DNA from: Burkholderiales bacterium
GTDB taxonomy: Bacteria; Pseudomonadota; Gammaproteobacteria; Burkholderiales; Casimicrobiaceae
DNA length: 15,795 nucleotides
Direction: 5' to 3'
Assembly: GCA_025354075.1 (NCBI GenBank)
Contig: JANXNO010000459.1
Coordinates: 1-15,795, forward strand
Shown here: one piece after another, positions 7,435 to 14,191 of the stretch
How positions within the stretch are numbered: position 1 is the stretch's first letter
Layout: each line of letters begins with the position of its first letter
Made by a program: the position numbers and the translations under genes
Notes under the pieces: generated by a model
What the model saw: the letters and a program-made list of their open reading frames with translations, nothing else
Database searches by the model: none
Told to the model about the DNA's origin: nothing

Positions 7435-8097
7435 CTAATGCGTCGGCGCGCGAAAACCGATGGAGTAAGTCGTGCAGAAACCGTCGTTTTGCGTTGCCAC
7501 ACCATCATGCGCAACGTGCGGCGGCAGGTACAGCATGTCGCCCGCCATCAAGTCGAAGGTCTCGCTGGCTTTCAGCTTCTTGAGGATTTTCAGCGGCGCA
7601 CCAGGATCGAGTTCGAGATCGGTCTGTTCAGAGATTTTCCACTGCCGTGTGCCGGTGCCTTGCAGCAGGAACACATCGTACGAATCAAAATGCGGACCGA
7701 CACCACCGCCGGGGGCGGCAAGCGAAACCATCACGTCGTCAAGCCGCGCGTAAGGCAGAAAATTGAATCGCCGCAGTAGCGCGTCGGCGGCAGGCACATG
7801 CAGATTCAAGCCCTGCACCAGCAAACTCCAGTCGCGCGCAGGCAATGCGGCGAGGCGCTTTTTGGTGAACGGTCCATTCTCCAGCGTCCACGCCTTGCCC
7901 TCGCGCAGGATCAGACGCGACTCCGCGTCATCCGAGCAGGCGAGGGCGAACAGCGCTTTGCTGTCGATCAATTCCTCAAACGCCGGCAGCGCGCCGCGTA
8001 TCAAGCGCCACTGCTTTTGCCAATGCTTCGCCATGAAGTCGCGGGGCGAAATGCCGCCCAAAAAGGTATGTTGCGTGGCGTCGGTTTTTGCGGTCAT
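7435..8097 (-). CDS. roxA: RoxA/YcfD-type ribosomal protein L16 arginine hydroxylase, JmjC domain, cut short by TAG
   Basis: The 220-residue ORF is the JmjC/cupin half of a 2-oxoglutarate- and Fe(II)-dependent oxygenase of the YcfD/RoxA family, which in E. coli hydroxylates an arginine of ribosomal protein L16. The iron ligands fit PHFDSYDVF (His136, Asp138) and LPPHVAHDG (His197). Other family marks are the W-KQWRLIRGALP start, a Gly-rich loop and the closing SIGFRAPTH. Family members are about 370-390 residues long; with the downstream in-frame part the total would be 382 codons plus the final stop. The amber TAG would be a glutamine CAG in relatives, one base different. Its ATG overlaps the TGA of the permease gene, so translation is likely coupled. 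Dimerisation and substrate binding may fail without the C-terminus. Confidence 0.85.
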   Translation of the reverse strand: MTAKTDATQHTFLGGISPRDFMAKHWQKQWRLIRGALPAFEELIDSKALFALACSDDAESRLILREGKAWTLENGPFTKKRLAALPARDWSLLVQGLNLHVPAADALLRRFNFLPYARLDDVMVSLAAPGGGVGPHFDSYDVFLLQGTGTRQWKISEQTDLELDPGAPLKILKKLKASETFDLMAGDMLYLPPHVAHDGVATQNDGFCTTYSIGFRAPTH

Positions 8098-9737
8098 GTT
8101 CGGCTCTGATTATTTTTATGATGATTAACGCGGGCGAGTAATACCACTGCGGGCAAGCTGGCAAAAAGAATGAGCAGGGATGGCAACGCCGCTTCACCGA
8201 GGCGCTCGTCTTTCACCAAATTGTAGGTTTGCGTCGCGAGCGTGTCGAAGTTGAACGGACGTAAAGTCAGCGTCGCGGGCAGTTCTTTCAGCGTGTCGAT
8301 GAACACCAGCAGCGTCGCGGCAAGCGTGCTGCGTTTGAGCGCGGGCCAATGCACGCGAGCAAACGCGTTCCAGCCGCTCACGCCGAGCACGCGCGCGCTG
8401 TCGTCGAGATGCAGTGGCAGCCGCGAATACGCCGCTGCAATGCTGCTCGACGCCACGCCATAAAAACGAATACTCGACGCATAAACCAACGCCAATACGC
8501 TGCCGGTCAAAAGCAATCCCGGATTGACGCCCCACAGCCGTTTGCTCACATCGATGATCTGGTTGTCCATCCATGCCAACGGCAACAGCACGCCAATGGC
8601 CAGCACGGCGCCGGGCACCGCATAGCCAAACGACAGCAGCCATTCAATGCGCAACGCCCAGCGCTCGCGCAGTAAGCGCGCTCGGGCGTGAAGCAGCAGC
8701 GACAAGCTGACGACCACCAGCGCGGCCAACCCGCCAACGAGCAGCGAATTGCCCGTCCATCTGAGCACCGCCGCAACAGAAACGGCGACCCACTCGCGTT
8801 CGAGCAGGCGAAGCAACAGGATTGCCGGCAGCACGAAGCCCAACACGAGCGGCAGCATGCACCACAGCGTTCGCGCCCAGGCCGCGGCGGTTGAAAGCGG
8901 CTGCGCCACGCGTGCCGCAGCGCCGTTGCGTGCCCGGGTGTTGGCATAGCGCGCGCGGCGACGATTGCGACGTTCGAGCCACACCAACACAATGACTGCG
9001 GTCAGTAACAACGCAGCCAACTGCGCCGCTGCGACCAGATCGCCCATGTTTTGCCACGCTCGATAAATGCCTGTAGTGAGCGTTTCGACGCCGAAATAAC
9101 TCACCGTGCCAAAGTCAGCCAGCGTCTCCATCAGCACCAGCAACGCACCGCCCGCGATGGCGGGACGCGCCACCGGCAGCGCTGCGCGCCACCACGCGGC
9201 TCGCGCATTGAGGCCCAGCGTGCGCGCCGCCTCGAACAGCTCCGAACCACGCTCGGCAAACGCCGCGCGTGCCAGCAAATACACATACGGGTACAGCGTC
9301 AAACTGAACACCGTGATCGCACCGGGCAGCGACACCAACTCAGGAAACCAGTAATCGCCCTTGACCCAGCCAAAGGTGGCTCGCAGCAGCGTTTGTGCTG
9401 GGCCGCTGAACTGGAAGAAATCGGTTAGCGCGTAGGCTGCCACGTAAGCAGGCATCGCCATCGGCAACAGCAACGCCCACGATAAAAAGTTGCGAAGCGG
9501 AAAACGATAGCGCTCGATCTGCCACGCGCTGGCAACACCAATAATGCTGGCGATTAAAGCAACCGCCGCGCCCAGCACAACCGAGTTGCCGACGTAGGTG
9601 GGCAACACCGTGGATGCGTAATGCAGCCACAAGCCGCTCGCGTCGGCGGCAAACATTTGCGCAACAAGTGTGACAAACGGCAGCGCGACTGCAATCAGCA
9701 GGAATGAATACACCGCTACAGTAATTGGCCTGCGCAA
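8094..9737 (-). CDS. Iron(III) ABC transporter permease, FbpB/SfuB type (double permease domain)
   Basis: The 547-residue membrane protein has about twelve hydrophobic segments and two binding-protein-dependent transport permease domains. Each has an EAA-type loop: FEAARTLGLNARAAWWRAALP in the first half and DDSARVLGVSGWNAFARVHWP in the second. This fused two-domain layout is typical of ferric-iron importers such as FbpB. The frame is open back to a TTG at 9803, but that lies inside a repeat element. The TTG at 9737 is preferred: AGAGAG lies six bases ahead and the protein then begins LRRPITVAVYSFLL as relatives do. No matching ATPase or periplasmic binding protein is in the window. The stop overlaps the oxygenase start. 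Confidence 0.88.
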   Translation of the reverse strand: MRRPITVAVYSFLLIAVALPFVTLVAQMFAADASGLWLHYASTVLPTYVGNSVVLGAAVALIASIIGVASAWQIERYRFPLRNFLSWALLLPMAMPAYVAAYALTDFFQFSGPAQTLLRATFGWVKGDYWFPELVSLPGAITVFSLTLYPYVYLLARAAFAERGSELFEAARTLGLNARAAWWRAALPVARPAIAGGALLVLMETLADFGTVSYFGVETLTTGIYRAWQNMGDLVAAAQLAALLLTAVIVLVWLERRNRRRARYANTRARNGAAARVAQPLSTAAAWARTLWCMLPLVLGFVLPAILLLRLLEREWVAVSVAAVLRWTGNSLLVGGLAALVVVSLSLLLHARARLLRERWALRIEWLLSFGYAVPGAVLAIGVLLPLAWMDNQIIDVSKRLWGVNPGLLLTGSVLALVYASSIRFYGVASSSIAAAYSRLPLHLDDSARVLGVSGWNAFARVHWPALKRSTLAATLLVFIDTLKELPATLTLRPFNFDTLATQTYNLVKDERLGEAALPSLLILFASLPAVVLLARVNHHKNNQSRT

Positions 9738-9754
9738 CGCGTGCTCTCTATAAT
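9725..9754 (+). promoter_or_regulatory. σ70-like promoter for the surE operon
   Basis: TATAAT at 9749-9754 is a perfect -10 hexamer; TTGGCC at 9725-9730 matches the -35 consensus at four of six positions, with an 18-base spacer. It lies inside and across the 5' end of the divergent permease gene and would start transcription near 9761, giving surE a leader of about 165 bases that contains the whole palindromic element. Confidence 0.5.
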
Positions 9755-9768
9755 TTGCTTCATGGACG

Positions 9769-9920
9769 CTTCTAAAAATTCGACTCTCCGGGATGAAGTG
9801 CAAGGCGCGTGGCGCGCAGCAACTGGAATGTACTTACAGGTACATGAGGATTCTGTTGCACGCGCAACGCCTTGGCACCACGCAACGCGGCAATTCGCCC
9901 GGAAATCAAATTTTTAGAAG
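9769..9920. repeat. Palindromic MITE-like element forming the surE leader
   Basis: Terminal arms CTTCTAAAAATT (9769-9780) and AATTTTTAGAAG (9909-9920) are perfect 12-base inverted repeats. With a few mismatches and one gap they extend to about 24 bases (ending CCGGG at 9788-9792 and CCCGG at 9898-9902). Inside are further nested pairs: CAAGGCG (9801-9807) with CGCCTTG (9868-9874), GCAAC (9819-9823) with GTTGC (9855-9859), and a central hairpin ATGTAC-ttacag-GTACAT (9828-9845). The nested design looks like the small non-coding repeats dispersed in many proteobacterial genomes. There is no transposase and no clear target duplication. AGAAG at its right edge serves as the surE ribosome-binding site. 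Confidence 0.65.
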
Positions 9921-9927
9921 TGCCCCA

Positions 9928-10671
9928 GTGAGGATTCTAGTTTCTAACGACGACGGGTATAACGCGCCCGGGATCATCGCCTTGACGCAGGCGTTGTCGA
10001 CGGTCGCAGAAATTACGGTCGTTGCCCCAAGCCGCAACCGCAGCGCGACCTCCAACTCGATTACCGTGGATCGCGCGCTCCGTGTTGAGCGCGCCGACAA
10101 CGGCTACTTTTACGTCGACGACGGCACGCCTGCCGACTGCGTGCATCTCGCTGTGACTGGGCTACTCGACTTTCGTCCCGATCTCGTCGTGTCCGGCATC
10201 AACGATGGGTCGAACTTGGGCGACGACACGATTTACTCCGGCACCGTGGCTGCGGCGATGGAGGGTTATTTGCTCGGCATTCCGTCCATCGCGGTGTCGC
10301 TTGCCGCACGCCCGGTGACGCATTTCGCCACCGCCGCTCAGGTCGCGCTTGACCTCGTCAAACGTTATCAAAACACCCAGCCCACCGCGCCGTGGTTGCT
10401 TAATGTGAACGTGCCCGATGTGCCGTTCGCGCAGCTCAAAGGGGTGCGCACAGTGCGCCTCGGCAAACGGCATCAGGCGGAGCCGGTGGTTAAATCGGTA
10501 AACGAGCGGGGCGTAACCGAATATCGCGTTGGCCCCGTGGGCAAAGCCGCAGACGCGGGCCCCGACACCGATTTCGGAACCATTGCTGAGGGTTACGCCT
10601 CGGTCACACCGCTGTCGATTGACCTTACCAAGTTTGACGCCTTGCATCTCGTGAAGGCGTGGCTCCTTTGA
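9928..10671 (+). CDS. surE: 5'/3'-nucleotidase SurE
   Basis: SurE is a metal-dependent cytosolic nucleotidase that dephosphorylates nucleoside monophosphates and short polyphosphates. The N-terminal [15 protein letters not shown] holds the two metal-binding aspartates. [11 protein letters not shown] gives the conserved serine loop, and the conserved asparagine/glycine motif is in [20 protein letters not shown]. At 247 residues it matches the family. The frame runs upstream into the repeat element, but GTG at 9928 is the right start, with AGAAG seven bases before it. The stop overlaps the pcm start, as in the classical surE-pcm arrangement. Confidence 0.96.
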   Translation: MRILVSNDDGYNAPGIIALTQALSTVAEITVVAPSRNRSATSNSITVDRALRVERADNGYFYVDDGTPADCVHLAVTGLLDFRPDLVVSGINDGSNLGDDTIYSGTVAAAMEGYLLGIPSIAVSLAARPVTHFATAAQVALDLVKRYQNTQPTAPWLLNVNVPDVPFAQLKGVRTVRLGKRHQAEPVVKSVNERGVTEYRVGPVGKAADAGPDTDFGTIAEGYASVTPLSIDLTKFDALHLVKAWLL

Positions 10672-11339
10672 GTTCCACGTTCCATCGCGCTGCCGCTGGC
10701 ATTGGCATGGCCTCCGAGCGCACCCGATTGCGCATGGTGGCACGCCTGCGCGAACAGGGCATTCGCGATGAAACGGTACTTACCGCGATGGCGCAGGTGC
10801 CGCGTCATTTGTTCGTGGAAGAAGCCTTTGCCAGCCGCGCCTATGAGGATACGGCGTTGCCGATTGGCTTCGGACAGACGATTTCGCAACCGTTCGCGGT
10901 GGCCCGTTCCTGTGAGCTCGCGCGGGGTGGCAAGAGCATCGGTTTGGCGCTGGAGATTGGTGGCGGCTGTGGCTATCAGGCTGCTGTGCTGGCGCGTCTG
11001 GCGCGTGAGGTCTACACCATTGAGCGCATCGGTGCGTTAGCGGCCAAAGCGCGGCAAACGCTGTCGAGCATCGGCGTGAGCAACGTCAAAGTGCGTTATG
11101 CGGACGGTCGTGAGGCGGCGTCCAACGTGGTGCAGTTCGATGCGATTCTGGTCGCTGCGGGGGGGAGCATCGTGCCGCCAAATTTGCTGGGCCTGCTGTC
11201 AGACGGCGGACGCATGGTGATTCCGCTCGGAACGCCTGAACATCAGCGCCTGACGCTGGTCACACGCACGGGTGACAATTTTCAGCAACAGGCCTTTGAT
11301 GACGTGGTATTCGTGCCGCTGAAATCGGGGCAGGAATAA
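10668..11339 (+). CDS. pcm: Protein-L-isoaspartate O-methyltransferase
   Basis: Pcm repairs isoaspartyl residues by S-adenosylmethionine-dependent methylation. Family marks are [11 protein letters not shown], the substrate loop [13 protein letters not shown], the AdoMet-binding motif [15 protein letters not shown] (usually LEIGTGSGYQ), [15 protein letters not shown] and the C-terminal VVFVPL. The start is uncertain: TTG at 10668 (overlapping the surE stop, GAAGG ten bases before) gives 223 residues, GTG at 10659 adds three and ATG at 10707 removes 13. The order surE-pcm-nlpD is a well-known operon. Confidence 0.93.
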   Translation: MSSTFHRAAAGIGMASERTRLRMVARLREQGIRDETVLTAMAQVPRHLFVEEAFASRAYEDTALPIGFGQTISQPFAVARSCELARGGKSIGLALEIGGGCGYQAAVLARLAREVYTIERIGALAAKARQTLSSIGVSNVKVRYADGREAASNVVQFDAILVAAGGSIVPPNLLGLLSDGGRMVIPLGTPEHQRLTLVTRTGDNFQQQAFDDVVFVPLKSGQE

Positions 11340-11357
11340 ATTAGAGAGACTTCGCGC

Positions 11358-12470
11358 ATGCAACGACCCCCATATCCGCTGGCCTTTTTCGCGGTCAACG
11401 CCGTTGCGCTTGCCGTGCTCGCCGGCTGCACCACCAGCGTCCCGGCACCAGTGGTGGATCGCAACGCGCGTCCTGCAGTGGTGGTTCAACCCGATCCGCG
11501 CACCCTGCCACCCGTCACCGTTACACCGGTCAATCCGGCCCAGCCCGGCAACACTGCGGGGTCGCAATTTCACGTCGTGCAGCGGGGCGAAACGCTTTAT
11601 GGCATTGCCCGCAGCAATGGCGTCGACGTCAACGCATTGATTGCCTGGAACACCATGGCACCGGGCGTAGCGCTGCGCGAAGGGCAGGTGTTGCGGCTGT
11701 CGCCGCCGCTCGGTTCTGCGCCTGCCGTGACGGGGGCTGGCACCACGATTACGACGATTCCGCCAACCGGATTGATTCAGGGCCAACCGCTGCCTGCTGG
11801 CACGCCGTTGCCGGCCACTGGAGCTACCGGCGCGTCGCTGTCGCCGATTGTCACGCCCGTCGAAGCGCCTCTCAAGCGCGATCCAAAAGCGCAGCGCCTC
11901 CCTTACAGCGACGCCGCGCTTGCCACCCTGCAGCGCGGCGACGTGATTGGCTCGCCTTCCTCGGCAGTCGCACCCGCGAACGATCCGCGTTCGACCGCAC
12001 CGATCCCTGTTGCCAGTGCGGCTGGTGCTGCTGCGGCCGCACCGTCGTCCGCTACGGCTCTCAGCGCGGTCGACGTCGAAATCAAACCCGGCACGGGTGT
12101 TGATCGCGACGGCATCAGCTGGACGTGGCCAACCTCTGGCAAAGTGTTGAGCAAGTTCAACGACAAAGCGCCGATGAAGGGCATCGATATCGGTGCCAAC
12201 TCAGGCACGGCGGTGGTTGCCGCTGCGTCGGGCAAAGTGATTTACGTGGGCAAAGAGCCGCGCGGTTATGGTCAGATGATCGTGGTCAATCACGCCAAAG
12301 AAACCGTCAGCGTGTACTTTCACACCGATAAAGTGCAGGTGAAAGAACAACAGCGTGTGTTGCTCGGCCAAAAACTCGCCGAAGTCGCCGACGGCGCAGG
12401 CAACAAGATGCACTTCGAAGTGCGCCGTCAGGGCAAGCCGCTTGATCCGGTCGCTTTGATGCCGAGATAG
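11358..12470 (+). CDS. nlpD: Lipoprotein NlpD with LysM and degenerate LytM (M23) domains
   Basis: The 370-residue lipoprotein has lipobox LAGC (Cys24), a Pro/Val-rich linker, one LysM peptidoglycan-binding domain (about 71-115, starting FHVVQRGETLYGIARSNGV) and a long Ala/Pro linker. A C-terminal M23/LytM domain runs from about 250 to 370. As in E. coli NlpD, the first zinc ligand is lost (MKGIDIG where active enzymes have HxGxD), so it should not cut peptidoglycan itself. The family role is to activate an amidase such as AmiC during cell separation. It lies 18 bases after pcm with an AGAGAG-rich ribosome-binding region. It is the last gene of the surE operon here. Confidence 0.94.
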   Translation: MQRPPYPLAFFAVNAVALAVLAGCTTSVPAPVVDRNARPAVVVQPDPRTLPPVTVTPVNPAQPGNTAGSQFHVVQRGETLYGIARSNGVDVNALIAWNTMAPGVALREGQVLRLSPPLGSAPAVTGAGTTITTIPPTGLIQGQPLPAGTPLPATGATGASLSPIVTPVEAPLKRDPKAQRLPYSDAALATLQRGDVIGSPSSAVAPANDPRSTAPIPVASAAGAAAAAPSSATALSAVDVEIKPGTGVDRDGISWTWPTSGKVLSKFNDKAPMKGIDIGANSGTAVVAAASGKVIYVGKEPRGYGQMIVVNHAKETVSVYFHTDKVQVKEQQRVLLGQKLAEVADGAGNKMHFEVRRQGKPLDPVALMPR

Positions 12471-12496
12471 GCTTGCTGCGCATTAGCTTTTTGATG

Positions 12497-12520
12497 TAAG
12501 CCCCGTTCGTGTTGGGCTTA
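12497..12520. terminator. Hairpin after nlpD, possible weak terminator
   Basis: TAAGCCC (12497-12503) pairs with GGGCTTA (12514-12520) around a ten-base loop, 27 bases after the nlpD stop. No T run follows on the plus strand, so it is not a classic intrinsic terminator; it may be an RNA stability hairpin. Confidence 0.35.
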
Positions 12521-12547
12521 GCCCCATAAAACGGCAAAAGTCGATAA

Positions 12548-12599
12548 TTTACGATATAAGCGGCTAGGCCCAAGTTATATGGGCGTTTACGATAGAAGC
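12548..12599. repeat. Direct repeat pair in the nlpD-NicO intergenic region
   Basis: TTTACGATATAAGC (12548-12561) and TTTACGATAGAAGC (12586-12599) match at 13 of 14 bases, 38 bases apart. Between and over them, ATATAA (12554-12559) and TTATAT (12575-12580) form an inverted repeat, and GCCC/GGGC a smaller one. The stretch is more AT-rich than the flanking genes and sits where rpoS is normally found. No function is recognised. Confidence 0.45.
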
Positions 12600-12628
12600 T
12601 GTGTCCCGATTTGCCGGAGTTCAACGCG

Positions 12629-13360
12629 TCAAACCAACGCGATTTGACAGACCATCAGCGCGCCGAGCGCACCACTGAACGCGCCGAGCGCGCCGGTGAT
12701 GCCTTGGTGTAGCCAGCCCAATCCCCGCGCCGCGGTTAGCCGCAGCGGAACGGCAATCGCGACCGATAACAACGCCATGCCCGCCGTTGAGCCGACGCCA
12801 AAAAGTGCGATGTAGACGAGCCCGGTTTGCACCGATTTCACCGCGTCTAAGCTCAGCAAAATCAGCGCGGCTGTGCCTGCCATGCCGTGCATCATGCCGA
12901 CGGCTAGCGCTCGTAGCGGCAAGCCGTGACGGTGATCGTGCGGCTGCATCTCAAGTGCCGCCGTAACGCGTTTTTGCGCTGATACCGATTCCGTCGTGGC
13001 GTGACTCTGCACATGTACATGACGGATCGCTTGCGCATGATCGTGTACGTGAACGTGAATTTTTTGCCTCAAAAGTCGCCGTAACACGTCAATGCCGAGC
13101 GCAATCAACATGATCGCCACCACCAGCTCCAACGCTTGCGCCATACCCGCAGGAATCGCGTTGCCTAGCGCCAACATCACGCCGCCAAACAGCATCAACG
13201 TAAGCGTGTGACCGACGCCCCAGGCGATGCCCTGGCGCAGCGTGTGCGTGAGGCTTACCTGCCCAGACGCGAGCGTGGCGACGGCGGCAACGTGGTCTGC
13301 CTCCGCAGCGTGCTTGATGCCCAGCAGAAAGCCCACGATCAAAATAGAGAGCAGACTCAA
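12629..13360 (-). CDS. NicO/UreH-type nickel/cobalt transporter
   Basis: The 243-residue membrane protein has about six hydrophobic segments. The first carries the nickel-transport signature HxxxxDH (HAAEADH, His17-Asp22-His23). The third-to-fourth segment loop (about 100-145) is His-rich (KIHVHVHDHAQ, RHVHVQSH, HDHRHG), a likely metal sensor or storage loop as in RcnA-type exporters. GMMHGMAGTAAL and LFGVGSTAGM fit the UreH/NicO branch. The start is TTG at 13360; no better start or clear Shine-Dalgarno exists before the upstream stop. Import versus efflux cannot be decided; no urease or hydrogenase genes are nearby. Confidence 0.85.
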   Translation of the reverse strand: MSLLSILIVGFLLGIKHAAEADHVAAVATLASGQVSLTHTLRQGIAWGVGHTLTLMLFGGVMLALGNAIPAGMAQALELVVAIMLIALGIDVLRRLLRQKIHVHVHDHAQAIRHVHVQSHATTESVSAQKRVTAALEMQPHDHRHGLPLRALAVGMMHGMAGTAALILLSLDAVKSVQTGLVYIALFGVGSTAGMALLSVAIAVPLRLTAARGLGWLHQGITGALGAFSGALGALMVCQIALV

Positions 13361-13460
13361 AGGATGTGTACGCAGGGTTGACGGTTGATCGCTTTGGCGC
13401 GTGATGACGGCGATATTACCAACAGCTAAACACTGCGAGTGGACGCATCACCATCATCAT

Positions 13461-13480
13461 TACTATCACCCCCTTGAGTA
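13461..13480 (-). promoter_or_regulatory. Candidate metal-regulator operator upstream of the NicO gene
   Basis: TACT (13461-13464) and AGTA (13477-13480) flank a 12-base centre containing a run of five C (G on the minus strand). RcnR/CsoR-family operators have the same plan, TACT/AGTA-like ends around a G/C tract, though the E. coli RcnR spacer is shorter. It lies about 100 bases before the transporter start. No rcnR or csoR gene is in the window. Confidence 0.3.
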
Positions 13481-13493
13481 CCCCGCTCACCCC

Positions 13494-13524
13494 AAAAAAA
13501 CGCCCGCAAACAGCGGGCGTTTTT
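13494..13524. terminator. Strong bidirectional intrinsic terminator
   Basis: AAAAACGCCCGC (13496-13507) pairs perfectly with GCGGGCGTTTTT (13513-13524) around a five-base loop; seven As at 13494-13500 become the T tract for the minus strand. It lies just after the stop of the minus-strand membrane protein gene and insulates it from the NicO gene. Confidence 0.9.
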
Positions 13525-13546
13525 CGGACGGCATTACCCGTAAAGC

Positions 13547-14065
13547 TTAGTAATACCGACTCGCCTGACGCCAAGGTGCAAGTGCTGCGAGGCCGTCATC
13601 TTTTACGCCGCCGCGTTCGCGTTGTGAAGGTGCGAACTCGTCGAGCAACGTGTCCTGACGACCTTGTGCGGCGAGGATGTCGTTCATGACACGTGGGTCA
13701 CGTTGTGCGGTTTCCCACAATGTGACGTCGGATCGTGTTTGTCGTGCGACCTTCGCGTAATCAGCAAACCATGCCTGTACGGCACGAGTGCTGCGCACAA
13801 CGATCTTGGCAAACAGGCCGAAGCTCACCAAGGCGACCACGCTAAGGGCTGCCCATTCAACGGCGAAACCGGTGCCGACTGAGTCAAGCGCGCGCTCGGT
13901 CAGCGTGACAACGGCCATGATGGTGATGCCGAGCACGTAGGTCGGCAGTTGTTTTGCCGAAAAGACGATAGAAACCAGGTTTTGGGTGGCAGCAGCGCGT
14001 TCGATAACGCGGTCCAATCCGCCATGTGAGGGATGGGTGGCGTGGGAGGAAATGTGGGTTGCCAT
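13547..14065 (-). CDS. Small membrane protein of unknown function
   Basis: The 172-residue protein has a His-rich polar N-terminus (MATHISSHATHPSHGGLDRV), then two hydrophobic segments (about 46-62 and 76-96: YVLGITIMAVVTL and WAALSVVALVSFGLFAKIVV). A cytoplasmic-looking charged C-terminal half contains VARQTRSDVTLWETAQRDPR and VMNDILAAQGRQD. The C-terminal pattern of Arg/Trp and DPRVMxDI resembles hypothetical proteins seen beside LysR genes in Comamonadaceae; no function is known. The ATG at 14065 has AGGA eight bases upstream. The frame is open to 14167 but would then overlap the operator region. The terminator at 13494-13524 follows it. It is divergent from the LysR gene. Confidence 0.78.
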   Translation of the reverse strand: MATHISSHATHPSHGGLDRVIERAAATQNLVSIVFSAKQLPTYVLGITIMAVVTLTERALDSVGTGFAVEWAALSVVALVSFGLFAKIVVRSTRAVQAWFADYAKVARQTRSDVTLWETAQRDPRVMNDILAAQGRQDTLLDEFAPSQRERGGVKDDGLAALAPWRQASRYY

Positions 14066-14140
14066 GACGAGATGTCCTTTCATTGAGTCGCTTGTGACGA
14101 CAATGGGAATGTAGGGGTTTCCCTGATATCTTTCCAATTG

Positions 14141-14160
14141 ATGTTTAGAATAATTAACAT
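14141..14160. promoter_or_regulatory. Candidate LysR-type operator
   Basis: ATGTT (14141-14145) and AACAT (14156-14160) form an interrupted palindrome containing T-N11-A (T14145, A14157), the general LysR-regulator box. The AT-rich centre (TAGAATAATT) contrasts with surrounding DNA. It lies 32 bases before the LysR ATG and 76 bases before the divergent membrane protein ATG, the usual place for a shared operator. Confidence 0.55.
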
Positions 14161-14191
14161 TCATCAAGCGAATACATGGTCAAGAAACAGC

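Noticed and set aside
9793..9927. N-terminal extension of surE (45 extra residues) and of the permease (22 residues) into the 9769-9920 region.
   Set aside because: The extensions fall in the palindromic repeat, have no family support, and better starts with ribosome-binding sites exist at 9928 and 9737.
11358..12470. NlpD read as an active M23 endopeptidase.
   Set aside because: The first zinc-binding His is replaced by Lys (MKGIDIG), as in known inactive NlpD activators.
12307..12624. Minus-strand ORF across the end of nlpD and the intergenic region, possible replacement for rpoS.
   Set aside because: No domain, no start signal, and it overlaps the conserved M23 domain of nlpD; it is a chance frame.
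13404..13549. Plus-strand short ORF with a run of His/Tyr codons (THHHHHYYH) just before a terminator, like a his-operon leader attenuator.
   Set aside because: No histidine gene or any plus-strand gene follows; the terminator is explained by the minus-strand gene ending there, and the ORF reads through the terminator stem.
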